64,000 nt of DNA from Marinobacter nauticus (GCF_003634635.1 NZ_RBJB01000004.1:310001-374000), one strand, 5' to 3'. Shown: positions 45,705 to 54,454, counted from the first letter of the stretch. Notes: generated by a model from the sequence alone, not told the origin. A program made the numbers and translations.

Positions 45705-45805
45705 GCTCTTGAGCTCGGTGTTGGCTGGCTCAGGAAATCGAGCCAGAGAGAGTTTGCGTCTCCACTAGTAAGTTTTGCCGCAGGGTCACCCTGCGGTATT
45801 TTTTC
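45705..45805 (+). ncRNA. Candidate copper-controlled small RNA
   Basis: Plus-strand transcript of about 100 bases predicted from a CopR-box/-10 unit just upstream and an intrinsic terminator at its 3' end. One internal stem (CTGGCTC with GAGCCAG, about 45724-45746) and a C/U-rich single strand (GTCTCCAC) lie between. It overlaps the last 20 bases of the minus-strand gene ending at 45786. No protein is needed to explain the signals. Untested prediction. Confidence 0.5.
45778..45805 (+). terminator. Strong terminator, plus strand
   Basis: CCGCAGGG (45778-45785) pairs with CCCTGCGG (45789-45796) around TCA, followed by TATTTTTTC. The T-run is on the plus strand only, so it cannot serve the minus-strand gene that ends inside it. 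Confidence 0.9.
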
Positions 45806-46070
45806 GCTTTTCTTCCAGCGCCTCGTGGTAGGCACGCCCTTCTTTGCTCATCATTTTTTTGCGAGCTTCAAAACCCGACTCTGACATGGAGTAGCGTGTC
45901 ATTTCTCTGTGCAGACGTTGCATGTCTTGATTCTTAAGTATGTCTTCAAGCGATGAACTATTTATGGTTTTACCATGCACGCTCTTCATGTCTTTTTCGT
46001 TTGACATGTTGCCTGCAAAGACGGATGTGGAAATAGTGAATGCTGCGATTAAAGCGATCATGCGTTTCAT
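45786..46070 (-). CDS. Small exported hypothetical protein
   Basis: 94-residue protein with a Sec signal (residues 1-20, ending FAG) and a charged helical mature part (HREMTRYSMSESGFEARKKMM) with several Met. No family recognised. The end of its coding sequence overlaps the plus-strand terminator at 45778. The ribosome site is GGGAGG. A CopR-type box lies 47 bases upstream of the start. Probably a periplasmic copper-response protein; A/T-rich codon use like its neighbour. Confidence 0.72.
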   Translation of the reverse strand: MKRMIALIAAFTISTSVFAGNMSNEKDMKSVHGKTINSSSLEDILKNQDMQRLHREMTRYSMSESGFEARKKMMSKEGRAYHEALEEKRKNTAG

Positions 46071-46116
46071 AAATACACCTCCCGGTTAGTTGGTGAGTTT
46101 ATGAAAACATTGAATC

Positions 46117-46132
46117 CTGAATTTATCCTGAA
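46117..46132 (-). promoter_or_regulatory. CopR-box 5 (upstream of the 46070 gene)
   Basis: Minus strand TTCAG at 46132-46128, six bases, TTCAG at 46121-46117, 47 bases upstream of the small exported protein gene and in its direction. The -10 at the usual distance is poor (AATGTT). Confidence 0.62.
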
Positions 46133-46207
46133 ATAATAATTCTGTTTAAATAAACATTTTTTAATTGATTTGCCCGTTATTGATTAAAGTCAAGTTCTGA
46201 GTTTTTT

Positions 46208-46242
46208 TTCAGTTATTCAGTTTGGTTTCAGATAAATAAAAT
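46208..46242 (+). promoter_or_regulatory. CopR-box 6 and cusCBA promoter
   Basis: TTCAG at 46216-46220, six bases, TTCAG at 46227-46231, with a further TTCAG at 46208. Five bases later TAAAAT at 46237-46242 forms the -10, the same spacing as at box 4. Oriented toward cusCBA. Confidence 0.7.
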
Positions 46243-46266
46243 AAGATCGCGGGAGGAAAACAATTA

Positions 46267-46305
46267 ATGGAGATGTCCCGTTGTCCTTTCTTTCCCACCT
46301 CGTAA
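46267..46305 (+). CDS. 12-codon open frame overlapping the cusC start
   Basis: ATG GAG ATG ... TAA, 12 residues (MEMSRCPFFPTS), in another frame than cusC. The strong ribosome site GGGAGG at 46251-46256 stands at the right distance for this ATG, not for cusC. Its stop lies 22 bases inside cusC, so it could regulate cusC by translational coupling. May be accidental. Confidence 0.35.
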   Translation: MEMSRCPFFPTS

Positions 46306-47600
46306 AGCCCGTTGTTCTAGGTGCTTTGATTCTTACCGGTCTGCCCGGTTTCGCCGAGCCCAGGCTTGAGTTATCTGACGCCATTGATGTTGCTACTGAG
46401 GAGGATCCCTGGCTTCGCCAGAGTGTCCAGATTCAGGATGCCCTTCTGGAGGAGTCGATTGCCGATGGCGCCCTGCCGGATCCGAGAATGACCCTCGGCG
46501 CCGCGAATCTGCCCACAGATACTTTTGATACGGGCCAGGAGGCCATGACTCAGGCTACCGTCGGTCTTACCCAGCGAATTCCACGTGGCAACAGCCGTCA
46601 GCTGGCAAGCGCGAAGAAGGCGGAAATGGCCGCAGTTCAGCCGTTCCGGCGCGCGAATCGTCGGGCACAGGTTGAACAGACGGTAACGCAGCTCTGGCTG
46701 GAGGTCTGGCGCTCCGAGCAGAGTATCCGGTTGATTGAAAGCAACAGAGGCTTGTTTGAGCAATTGGAAGATGTTGCTGAGGCGGGCTACACCTCTGCCT
46801 CCATGGGGTCCAGGCAGCAGGATGTTATCCGGGCTTCGCTGGAGCTGACGAGGCTTGAGGACCGGCTGACAGCACTGCAGGTGCAACAGGCATCGAATCG
46901 GGAAGCGTTGGCCGAGTGGATTGGCCTGAATCAGGCACAGCTGGCCGTCACCGACCATGTCCCCCGCGAACTGCTGGCAGAACTCCCTTCTGCCTGGGCT
47001 GAAACCGCTACTGATTCACTGCCCCGACATCCTGCCGTGCGCGCCACCGATCAGTTGATTGAAGCCCAGAGTGTTGACGTTGATCTGGCCCGCCAGTCCT
47101 ACAAACCGGAATGGTCGATATCGGCCCAATACGGATATCGGGACCGGGCTCCGAACGGCGAGGACCGGGCCGATCTGTTTTCCGTGGGGATTGGCTTTGA
47201 TCTGCCCCTTTTCACCGGCAACCGTCAGGACCGAAAACTCAACGCGTCTGTGGCTCGACTGGAGGCGGCGAAAACCGAGCGTATCCTGCAGCTCCGTGGG
47301 CTTCGCGCCAAAGCCAGGGCTGCCGTTGTCAGAATTCAGCGCCTGGATGAGCGCATAGCGCTGTATGAAAAGACCCTTCTGCCACAAATGGAAGCGCAGG
47401 CAAGTGCGGCACTGACGGCCTACAACAACGACGACGGCGACTTCGCCGAGGCAGTGCGCGCGCGAATTGCCGAGCTCAATGCCCAGGTTGAACTGATTCA
47501 GATGAAAGCCGAGCGGGCCGGGAATATGGCGAACTTCCGCTACCTGACGGCTGAATCTTCCGAGATCCCTACCTTTTCAATGACCCGTTATCAGGACTGA
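46281..47600 (+). CDS. cusC: CusC/TolC-family outer membrane efflux protein
   Basis: 439-residue outer-membrane channel of an RND copper/silver pump. A Sec signal (about residues 1-25) is followed by two OEP repeats with the coiled-coil and beta-strand pattern of TolC. It is not a lipoprotein, unlike E. coli CusC, which has a lipobox cysteine. The start is TTG at 46281 with GGAG eight bases upstream; no ATG or GTG in frame gives a signal peptide. Followed five bases later by the adaptor gene. Forms a tripartite pump with CusB and CusA. Confidence 0.9.
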   Translation: MSFLSHLVKPVVLGALILTGLPGFAEPRLELSDAIDVATEEDPWLRQSVQIQDALLEESIADGALPDPRMTLGAANLPTDTFDTGQEAMTQATVGLTQRIPRGNSRQLASAKKAEMAAVQPFRRANRRAQVEQTVTQLWLEVWRSEQSIRLIESNRGLFEQLEDVAEAGYTSASMGSRQQDVIRASLELTRLEDRLTALQVQQASNREALAEWIGLNQAQLAVTDHVPRELLAELPSAWAETATDSLPRHPAVRATDQLIEAQSVDVDLARQSYKPEWSISAQYGYRDRAPNGEDRADLFSVGIGFDLPLFTGNRQDRKLNASVARLEAAKTERILQLRGLRAKARAAVVRIQRLDERIALYEKTLLPQMEAQASAALTAYNNDDGDFAEAVRARIAELNAQVELIQMKAERAGNMANFRYLTAESSEIPTFSMTRYQD

Positions 47601-47605
47601 TCATC

Positions 47606-48973
47606 ATGGCTAACTTGGTTCGCCCTCTGGGCTTTGTGTTGCTCGGCGGTCTCGCCGGTGCGGTGGCCACCTACTGGTTTGCAACGGACACCCACGCGCT
47701 ATCTTCTGCAGAACAGACCAGCTCCGATTCAAAAAAACCGCTGTACTGGGTCGCTCCCATGGACCCCAATTTCAAAAGTGACAAACCGGGAAAATCACCC
47801 ATGGGTATGGATCTGATTCCGGTGTATGACGACGGCGGATCGGCAGACGATACGGCGGGTACGGTCCGTATCTCACCGACGGTTGTCAATAATCTGGGGG
47901 TTCGCACGGAGCCGGTGATTCAGGGGCGGCTGCCCAATAACATCACCACCGTGGGCTATGTGGCCTACGATGAAGACCAGATGGTTCACGTTCATCCCCG
48001 GGTTGATGGCTGGATTGAAACGCTGTTTGTCAAAGCCGAGGGAGAGCCTGTTGAACAGGGCAAGCCGCTGTACACCTTATATTCGCCCACCCTGGTGAAT
48101 GCCCAGGAGGAGCTGCTGTTGGCGATGAACCGTGGCAACCAGAAACTGGTGGAGGCTGCTACAGAGCGGCTGGCGGCGCTGAATGTGCCGGCCAGTCTGA
48201 TCAGCCGGTTACGCCAGAGCCGGGACATTCAGAGGACGATGACGGTTTACGCGCCCCGCTCGGGTGTGATTGAGAACCTGAATGTGCGCGAGGGTATGTT
48301 CATCAAACCGGGAGACCGGGTTCTGTCGATCGCTGCGCTCGATGAAGTCTGGCTGATCGGTGAAGTGTTTGAAAGCCAGCTTTCGGCTGTGGAGGCAGGC
48401 AACCGGGTGCAGATGACCCTGGATTACATGCCCGGCCGTGAGTGGCGTGGCAGTGTGGATTACGTCTATCCGGAAGTGAACCCCAAAACCCGGACGGCCC
48501 GGGTCCGGATGCGGTTTGATAACGAGGATGGTGCCCTGATGCCGGGCATGTTTGCCCGGCTGGAGGTCCAGGGCGAGCGGGGAAAACGGCAGTTTCTGGT
48601 GCCCCGGGAGTCGGTTATCCGCACCGGCCAGAGTGATCGCCTCGTTCTGGCCCTGGAGGAGGGAGCTTTCAAGTCGGTAAACGTCAGCGTTGGGCGCGTG
48701 GGGGAAAAGTATGCGGAAATACTCGATGGCCTGATGCCTGGTGATACTGTCGTCACATCGGCCCAGTTCCTGATCGATTCAGAATCCAGCAAAAGCTCTG
48801 ATTTCCGGCGTATGTCGGCACCTCAGACCCGAGATAACGGCGGCATGAATCACGAAGGCATGGATCACGGTGCTATGAATCATGGCGCGATGAACCACAG
48901 CTCGATGAATCAGGATGGCGTGGAGCAAGACACCATGGATCACAGCACCATGAATCATGGCGGAGGCGAGTGA
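47606..48973 (+). CDS. cusB: CusB-type RND periplasmic adaptor
   Basis: 455-residue membrane fusion protein. One N-terminal membrane anchor (about residues 10-28), then a heavy-metal-binding segment (YWVAPMDPNFKSDKPG...MGMDL), lipoyl and alpha-hairpin domains (about 120-260), beta-barrel domain (about 260-370), and a C-terminal tail (about 405-455) with repeated MNHxxM/MDH sequences, an added metal-binding extension. The stop shares one base with the start of cusA. It links the inner-membrane pump and the outer-membrane channel and hands Cu+ to CusA. Confidence 0.93.
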   Translation: MANLVRPLGFVLLGGLAGAVATYWFATDTHALSSAEQTSSDSKKPLYWVAPMDPNFKSDKPGKSPMGMDLIPVYDDGGSADDTAGTVRISPTVVNNLGVRTEPVIQGRLPNNITTVGYVAYDEDQMVHVHPRVDGWIETLFVKAEGEPVEQGKPLYTLYSPTLVNAQEELLLAMNRGNQKLVEAATERLAALNVPASLISRLRQSRDIQRTMTVYAPRSGVIENLNVREGMFIKPGDRVLSIAALDEVWLIGEVFESQLSAVEAGNRVQMTLDYMPGREWRGSVDYVYPEVNPKTRTARVRMRFDNEDGALMPGMFARLEVQGERGKRQFLVPRESVIRTGQSDRLVLALEEGAFKSVNVSVGRVGEKYAEILDGLMPGDTVVTSAQFLIDSESSKSSDFRRMSAPQTRDNGGMNHEGMDHGAMNHGAMNHSSMNQDGVEQDTMDHSTMNHGGGE

Positions 48974-51900
48974 TGATTGCAGCCATTATTCGCTGGTCGG
49001 TTGGTAACCGCTTCCTGGTGTTGCTGGCCACGTTGCTGATTACGGGGCTCGGCCTGTATTCCCTGAAACAAACGCCGGTGGATGCCTTACCGGATCTGTC
49101 GGATGTCCAGGTTATTATCAAAACCGGCTTTCCGGGGCAGGCCCCGCAGGTGGTGGAAGATCAGGTGACCTACCCGATGACCACTGCCATGCTCTCGGTA
49201 CCAGGTGCGAAAACGGTCAGGGGATACTCGTTCTTCGGGGATTCCTACGTCTACGTGATCTTCGATGAAGACACCGACATGTACTGGGCGCGCTCGCGGG
49301 TGCTGGAGTATCTCTCCCAGGTGGCGCCCAGCCTGCCGGACTCGGCTCGTCCCCAGCTTGGGCCCGATGCCACTGGCGTGGGCTGGGTGTATCTCTATGC
49401 CCTGGTGGATCGCACCGGAAATCACGACCTGAGCGAACTGCGCAGTCTGCAGGACTGGTTCCTCAAATACGAGCTGCAAACGGTGCCCGGTGTGTCTGAG
49501 GTGGCCGCCCTGGGCGGCATGGTGAAACAGTATCAGGTCAAGGTCAGCCCGGAAAAACTCCGCGCCCTGGGGATCCCGCTGGCCCATATCCAGAACGCCA
49601 TAAAACGGGGTAATCAGGAAGTGGGTGCGTCCGTGATCGAGATGGCTGAAGCGGAATACATGGTGCGCACCTCAGGCTACATCCAGTCCCGTGATGATCT
49701 GCTCTCGATCCCTCTGGGGCTGGACGACAATGGCACGCCCCTTTTGCTGAAAGACGTGGCGACTGTTGAGGTTGGCCCCCAGATGCGCCGCGGCGTTGCT
49801 GAGCTGAACGGTGAGGGCGAGACCGTTGGCGGAGTGGTGGTCATGCGCTTCGGTGAGAACGCCCAGGCGACCATCAATGGCGTCAAGGACAAACTAAAGG
49901 ACCTCAAATCCAGCCTGCCCGAGGGGGTTGAGGTGGTAACGGTCTATGATCGCTCCGGTCTGATCGAACGGGCCGTCAATAACCTGGGTTTCAAGCTGCT
50001 GGAAGAGTTCCTGGTGGTGGGTCTGGTGTGCATTGTCTTCCTGTTCCACGTGCGGTCTTCGCTGGTCGCGATTCTCAGCCTGCCGGTGGGCATCCTGGCG
50101 GCCTTTATTGTCATGCACTGGCAGGGCATCAATGCCAACATCATGTCACTGGGCGGTATTGCCATTGCGATCGGGGCGATGATCGATGGTGCCATTGTTA
50201 TGATCGAGAACATGCACAAACACATGGAGCGGACGCCGTTAACGCCGGAAAACCGGTGGGAAGTGGTAACCCGATCCGCTTCCGAGGTCGGGCCTGCCCT
50301 GTTTTTCTCCCTGCTGATCATTACCGTCAGTTTTGTGCCCGTTTTCGCACTGGAAGCACAGGAAGGCCGGATGTTTGCGCCCCTGGCCTTTACCAAGACC
50401 TATGCCATGGCAGCCAGTGCCGCTCTGGCGGTGACCCTGGTGCCGGTGCTCATGGGATATTTCATCCGGGGCAAAGTGCTGCCGGAGCACAAGAATCCGG
50501 TGAACCGTTTGCTGGTCAGTGCCTATATGCCGGTTCTGAAGCTGGTACTTCGCTTCCCGAAAACAACTGTGCTGGCGGCAGTTCTGGCTCTGGTTGTTGG
50601 TGTCTGGCCTGCCACCAGAATCGGCAGTGAATTCATTCCGCCGCTGGATGAAGGCGATCTGATGTACATGCCCACCACCTATCCGGGCATCTCGATCGGT
50701 AAGGCGCGGGAGCTGCTGCAGCAGACGGACAAGCTGATTGCCACGGTACCCGAGGTTGAAACTGTCTTTGGTAAAGTGGGCCGGGCCGATACCGCAACCG
50801 ATCCGGCGCCGTTGACGATGATCGAGACTTTTATCCAGCTCAAGCCAAGGGACGAATGGCGGGAAGGCATGACCACGGAAAAACTGAAGCAGGAGCTTAA
50901 CAACCTGATTCGGTTCCCCGGCCTGACCAATGCCTGGGTGATGCCGATCATCACCCGCATCGATATGCTGGCAACGGGGATCAAGACGCCGGTCGGCATC
51001 AAGGTGGCGGGGCCGGACCTGGCTACCATTCAGGGTATTGGCAAACGCCTTGAGGAAATCATGGTGGACATACCCGGCACAGCGTCGGTTTACTCCGAGC
51101 GGGTCGCCGGGGGCCGCTACATCAAGGTCGCTATTGATCGCGAGCGCGCCGCACGCTACGGACTGAACATTGCAGATGTTCAGCAGGTGGTGGCATCGGC
51201 AATTGGCGGTATCAATGTTTCCCGGACTATCGAAGGGCTTGAGCGTTACCCCGTGAATCTTCGTTACCCCGAGGATTACCGGGATTCCCCGGAAAAGCTG
51301 GAGCAATTACCGATTGTGACCGCCTCTGGCCAGCGGATTGCGCTGGCGGATGTGGCTGATATCCGTGTGGAGGACGGTCCGCCGGCGATCAAGAGTGAGA
51401 ACGCCCGGCTGAACGGCTGGACCTTTGTCGATATTGAGGGGGTTGATGTCGGTAGCTATGTCGAACAGGCCATGGCCACCGTGAACGAATCGCTTGACCT
51501 GCCCGCGGGCTATTCGGTGACCTGGTCCGGGCAGTACGAGTACATGCTGCGAGCCAAGGAAAAGCTCACCTATGTGGTGCCCCTAACCCTGGCGATCATT
51601 GTGATATTGCTGTTCCTGAACTTCCGGCGTTTCGCGGAGGTCGGGATCATCATGGGTACGCTGCCCTTTGCCATGATCGGTGCCATCTGGCTGATGTATC
51701 TGCTGGGTTACAACTTCTCTGTGGCTGTAGGGGTCGGGTTCATTGCACTGGCGGGTGTCGCCGTGGAAATCGGCGTGATCATGCTGGTGTACCTGAACCA
51801 GTCCTATGCCGCCATGCTGGAAACCTGCGAGGAGAAGGGCCTGACTCCGAGGCGCGAAACCCTTCGCCATTCGGTGCTCCACGGTGCCGGTTTGCGAGTA

Positions 51901-52095
51901 AGGCCGATCATGATGACCGCGGCAGCCATTATCGGGGGGCTGGTGCCCATCATGGTGGGTACCGGCACCGGCTCGGAAGTAATGGGGCGCATTGCGGCAC
52001 CGATGGTTGGCGGAATGATATCTGCCGTTATTCTGGCGTTGCTGGTGATTCCTGTGCTCTTTTATCTATGGAAGCAGAGAGCTTTGAAGGATTGA
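48973..52095 (+). CDS. cusA: CusA-type heavy-metal RND efflux pump
   Basis: 1040-residue inner-membrane pump of the HME-RND family, exporting Cu+ and perhaps Ag+. Twelve helices and two large periplasmic loops are visible. LPDLSDVQVIIKTGFPGQAP is the family opening and GAMIDGAIVMIENMHKH the helix 4 region with the proton-relay acidic residues. ATG 48973 overlaps the cusB stop by one base, which favours it over a GTG three bases before. No cusF-like gene follows. Confidence 0.96.
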   Translation: MIAAIIRWSVGNRFLVLLATLLITGLGLYSLKQTPVDALPDLSDVQVIIKTGFPGQAPQVVEDQVTYPMTTAMLSVPGAKTVRGYSFFGDSYVYVIFDEDTDMYWARSRVLEYLSQVAPSLPDSARPQLGPDATGVGWVYLYALVDRTGNHDLSELRSLQDWFLKYELQTVPGVSEVAALGGMVKQYQVKVSPEKLRALGIPLAHIQNAIKRGNQEVGASVIEMAEAEYMVRTSGYIQSRDDLLSIPLGLDDNGTPLLLKDVATVEVGPQMRRGVAELNGEGETVGGVVVMRFGENAQATINGVKDKLKDLKSSLPEGVEVVTVYDRSGLIERAVNNLGFKLLEEFLVVGLVCIVFLFHVRSSLVAILSLPVGILAAFIVMHWQGINANIMSLGGIAIAIGAMIDGAIVMIENMHKHMERTPLTPENRWEVVTRSASEVGPALFFSLLIITVSFVPVFALEAQEGRMFAPLAFTKTYAMAASAALAVTLVPVLMGYFIRGKVLPEHKNPVNRLLVSAYMPVLKLVLRFPKTTVLAAVLALVVGVWPATRIGSEFIPPLDEGDLMYMPTTYPGISIGKARELLQQTDKLIATVPEVETVFGKVGRADTATDPAPLTMIETFIQLKPRDEWREGMTTEKLKQELNNLIRFPGLTNAWVMPIITRIDMLATGIKTPVGIKVAGPDLATIQGIGKRLEEIMVDIPGTASVYSERVAGGRYIKVAIDRERAARYGLNIADVQQVVASAIGGINVSRTIEGLERYPVNLRYPEDYRDSPEKLEQLPIVTASGQRIALADVADIRVEDGPPAIKSENARLNGWTFVDIEGVDVGSYVEQAMATVNESLDLPAGYSVTWSGQYEYMLRAKEKLTYVVPLTLAIIVILLFLNFRRFAEVGIIMGTLPFAMIGAIWLMYLLGYNFSVAVGVGFIALAGVAVEIGVIMLVYLNQSYAAMLETCEEKGLTPRRETLRHSVLHGAGLRVRPIMMTAAAIIGGLVPIMVGTGTGSEVMGRIAAPMVGGMISAVILALLVIPVLFYLWKQRALKD

Positions 52096-52119
52096 TGTTG
52101 ACCGTATGCCTGAGCACGA

Positions 52120-53028
52120 CTAATCAAACCTGTCCCAGTAGGGCGGATCACCAAAATAACCGTCGATAAAGTCGATGAAGCTGCGGACCTTGCTTGCCAG
52201 TAACTGGCGGTGAGCGTAGACGGCGTATAGCCCCAGCGGCTCCGGTTCATGTTCCGGCAGGACGATCATTAACTTGCCTTCCTGAATGGCGGGGCCCGCG
52301 ATAAAGGTCGGTTGCAGGGCAATCCCGGCCCCGGCAATGGCTGCCTCGACAAGCACGTCGCCGTTGTTGCTGACCATTCCCTGCAGGTTGTCACTGCGGT
52401 TGTCCTGGAGCCACTTCTGCGGGGGATGGTTGGAATCCGGGTCCATGTAGCTGTAGCGCAGGTACTGATGGTCCCGGAGGTCTTCCGGTTTGCCGGGGGT
52501 GCCGTATCGTGCCAGATAAGCTGGAGAGGCACACAGCACCAGCCGCACCGGCGCCACCCGCTTGGCGATCAGGGAAGAGCTTTGCAGGCGGCCGATGCGC
52601 AGCGCGATGTCGAAGCCTTCCTCGACTATGTCGACCTTCCGGTCATTGAGTTGCAGATCAATACCCACGGCGGGGTGCATTCGCTGGAACTCGGTCAGCA
52701 GGGCCGGCATGTGGCGAATGGCGAAAGAAACCGGGGCACTGATGCGCAGCAGGCCCTGGGCCTCGGTTTGCAGGTCGCCGAGCTGGTTTTCCAGATCATC
52801 AATATCACTGAGCACCTGCTGGGCCCGCGGGTAATATTGCCTGCCTGCTTCGGTCAGGTGGAGCCTGCGCGTGGTGCGGTTCAGCAACCGAACGCCCAGG
52901 TGCGTCTCCAACTGAGACACGTATTTGCTGACCAGTTGTGGCGAGGTGTCCAGGCGGTCAGCGGCTCGGGTGAAGCTGCCTTCGTTGACCACTGTCACGA
53001 AGGTGCGCATGGCTTCAATACGATCCAT
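52120..53028 (-). CDS. LysR-family transcriptional regulator
   Basis: 302-residue regulator with an N-terminal helix-turn-helix (SFTRAADRLDTSPQLVSKYVSQLETHLGVRLLNRTTRR) and a LysR substrate-binding domain (about 90-300). ATG 53028 matches the usual distance to the helix-turn-helix. It is divergent from the doxX gene by 165 bases and probably controls doxX and the ring-cleaving dioxygenase that follows. The effector is unknown; relatives respond to aromatic or redox compounds. Confidence 0.92.
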   Translation of the reverse strand: MDRIEAMRTFVTVVNEGSFTRAADRLDTSPQLVSKYVSQLETHLGVRLLNRTTRRLHLTEAGRQYYPRAQQVLSDIDDLENQLGDLQTEAQGLLRISAPVSFAIRHMPALLTEFQRMHPAVGIDLQLNDRKVDIVEEGFDIALRIGRLQSSSLIAKRVAPVRLVLCASPAYLARYGTPGKPEDLRDHQYLRYSYMDPDSNHPPQKWLQDNRSDNLQGMVSNNGDVLVEAAIAGAGIALQPTFIAGPAIQEGKLMIVLPEHEPEPLGLYAVYAHRQLLASKVRSFIDFIDGYFGDPPYWDRFD

Positions 53029-53193
53029 GGCGGTGTCCTGATCTGAGTTGTGCTGATGATTATCAATAAAATGACGATAATATAGCAACAAGAGTCATCT
53101 TAGTCTTTGAGATTGGTGATAGTAAAGTGAGCCCATAGCCTGAAGCCAGGGCTTCGGGATAAACCAATCAGAGAAAGACTTAAGGTGACGAAT

Positions 53194-53637
53194 ATGAACG
53201 CTCAATTCACCAAGGCATTACTCCAATCCAATGGTGGCTTTGCCGCACTGGTACTGAGGGTTCCGGTGGGGCTGATCCTGGCCGCTCATGGTGCCCAGAA
53301 ACTGTTCGGCTGGTTTGGCGGATATGGGCTGGAAGGTACCGGACAATGGCTGGCCAGTATTGGCCTGGAGCCTGGCTACCTGATGGCCTTGCTGGCAGGT
53401 GGTGCCGAATTCTTTGGCGGTCTGGCACTGGTGCTCGGGCTACTGACACGTCCGGCGGCGGTGGTTGCGGCTTTCACCATGTTGGTGGCCATTTTCGCGG
53501 TGCATATCGGTAATGGCTTATTTATGGCCAATAATGGTTACGAGTATGCACTCACGCTGTTTGCCGCCACCGTCGCTCTGGCGATTCAGGGCGCAGGCCG
53601 GTTCGCTGTCGATAACCTGTTGCAGAAAGAAAGCTGA
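53194..53637 (+). CDS. DoxX-family membrane protein
   Basis: 147-residue protein with four membrane helices (about residues 20-40, 55-78, 82-105, 113-135), opening with RVPVGLILAAHGAQKLFGWFGG, the DoxX signature. Family members take part in quinone or redox stress responses or thiosulfate oxidation, but the function here is not known. ATG 53194 has AAGG eight bases upstream, better than a GTG nine bases earlier. It is followed by the dioxygenase gene 15 bases later, likely one transcript. Confidence 0.9.
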   Translation: MNAQFTKALLQSNGGFAALVLRVPVGLILAAHGAQKLFGWFGGYGLEGTGQWLASIGLEPGYLMALLAGGAEFFGGLALVLGLLTRPAAVVAAFTMLVAIFAVHIGNGLFMANNGYEYALTLFAATVALAIQGAGRFAVDNLLQKES

Positions 53638-53652
53638 ACCGGGGAGAACGCC

Positions 53653-54453
53653 ATGAGCAAAGCGACCGATGTACTGTTTGTTTCCCACGGTGGCGGCCCC
53701 ATGCCGCTGCTGGGAGATCCCGGGCACCAGGACATGGTGGACCGGTTAACAGAGCTAGCGGCTGACCTGCGCAAACCCTCTGCGATACTGGTGATCAGCG
53801 CCCACTGGGAGGAGGCGATCCCGACCATTACCTCAGGTACTACGCCGTCGCTGATTTACGATTATTACGGTTTTCCTTCGGAAGCCTACAAGATCGAATA
53901 CCCCTGCCCGGGTGAGCCAGTGCTGGCGCAGCAGGTCGCCCAGGCGTTGGATCAGGCTGGTATCCAGGCCCGCCTGGATGACCAGCGGGGTCTGGATCAC
54001 GGCGCGTTCGTGCCGCTTAAACTGATGTATCCGGAGGCAAAGTTTCCCTGCATTCAGCTCTCACTGGTCAACACTCTGGACGCCAGTACGCACCTTACGA
54101 TTGGCCGGGCATTGCAGGCACTGGATTACGATCACCTGCTGGTGCTTGGCTCAGGCTTCTCGTTCCACAACATGCGGGCCTTCTTTGCTGCACAGACACC
54201 GGAAATCCAGGCCCGTAACCTGGCCTTTGAGGACTGGCTGGAACAGACCTGCGGCGACAGCTCCCTGTCGGAGCCGGAGCGGGCGAAGCGCCTGGCAGAT
54301 TGGGAGCAAGCGCCCCATGCCCGGTTCTGTCACCCCCGGGAAGAGCACCTCCTGCCCTTGCACGTGTGCTATGGCCTCGCCAACAAAGCCAGCGACCGGC
54401 ACATTGCCGCAACCATCCTCGGGAAACAGTCGGGGATGTTTTACTGGGGCTGA
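53653..54453 (+). CDS. DODA-type extradiol ring-cleavage dioxygenase (YgiD-like)
   Basis: 266-residue class III extradiol dioxygenase related to 4,5-DOPA dioxygenase and YgiD. Metal-binding histidines appear in FVSHGGGPMPLL, in ISAHWEEA and in DHGAFVPLKLM. The soluble enzyme would open catechol-type rings; DOPA-like substrates are typical for the bacterial group, but the natural substrate is unknown. Cotranscribed with doxX and divergent from the LysR gene; this trio is common in proteobacteria. Its end touches the convergent NDH-2 gene one base away. Confidence 0.91.
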   Translation: MSKATDVLFVSHGGGPMPLLGDPGHQDMVDRLTELAADLRKPSAILVISAHWEEAIPTITSGTTPSLIYDYYGFPSEAYKIEYPCPGEPVLAQQVAQALDQAGIQARLDDQRGLDHGAFVPLKLMYPEAKFPCIQLSLVNTLDASTHLTIGRALQALDYDHLLVLGSGFSFHNMRAFFAAQTPEIQARNLAFEDWLEQTCGDSSLSEPERAKRLADWEQAPHARFCHPREEHLLPLHVCYGLANKASDRHIAATILGKQSGMFYWG

Positions 54454-54454
54454 A

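Noticed and set aside
45697..45768. 23-codon open frame starting MYLLLSSVLAG
   Set aside because: Its start codon overlaps the proposed -10 element, so it would not be in the transcript, and there is no ribosome site.
35418..52100. Copper genes as a genomic island integrated at tRNA-Gly
   Set aside because: The tRNA is at the left edge, but I see no integrase, no copy of the tRNA 3' end near 52100 and no transposase. Acquisition is plausible from the A/T-rich patch but not by a visible tRNA-site event.
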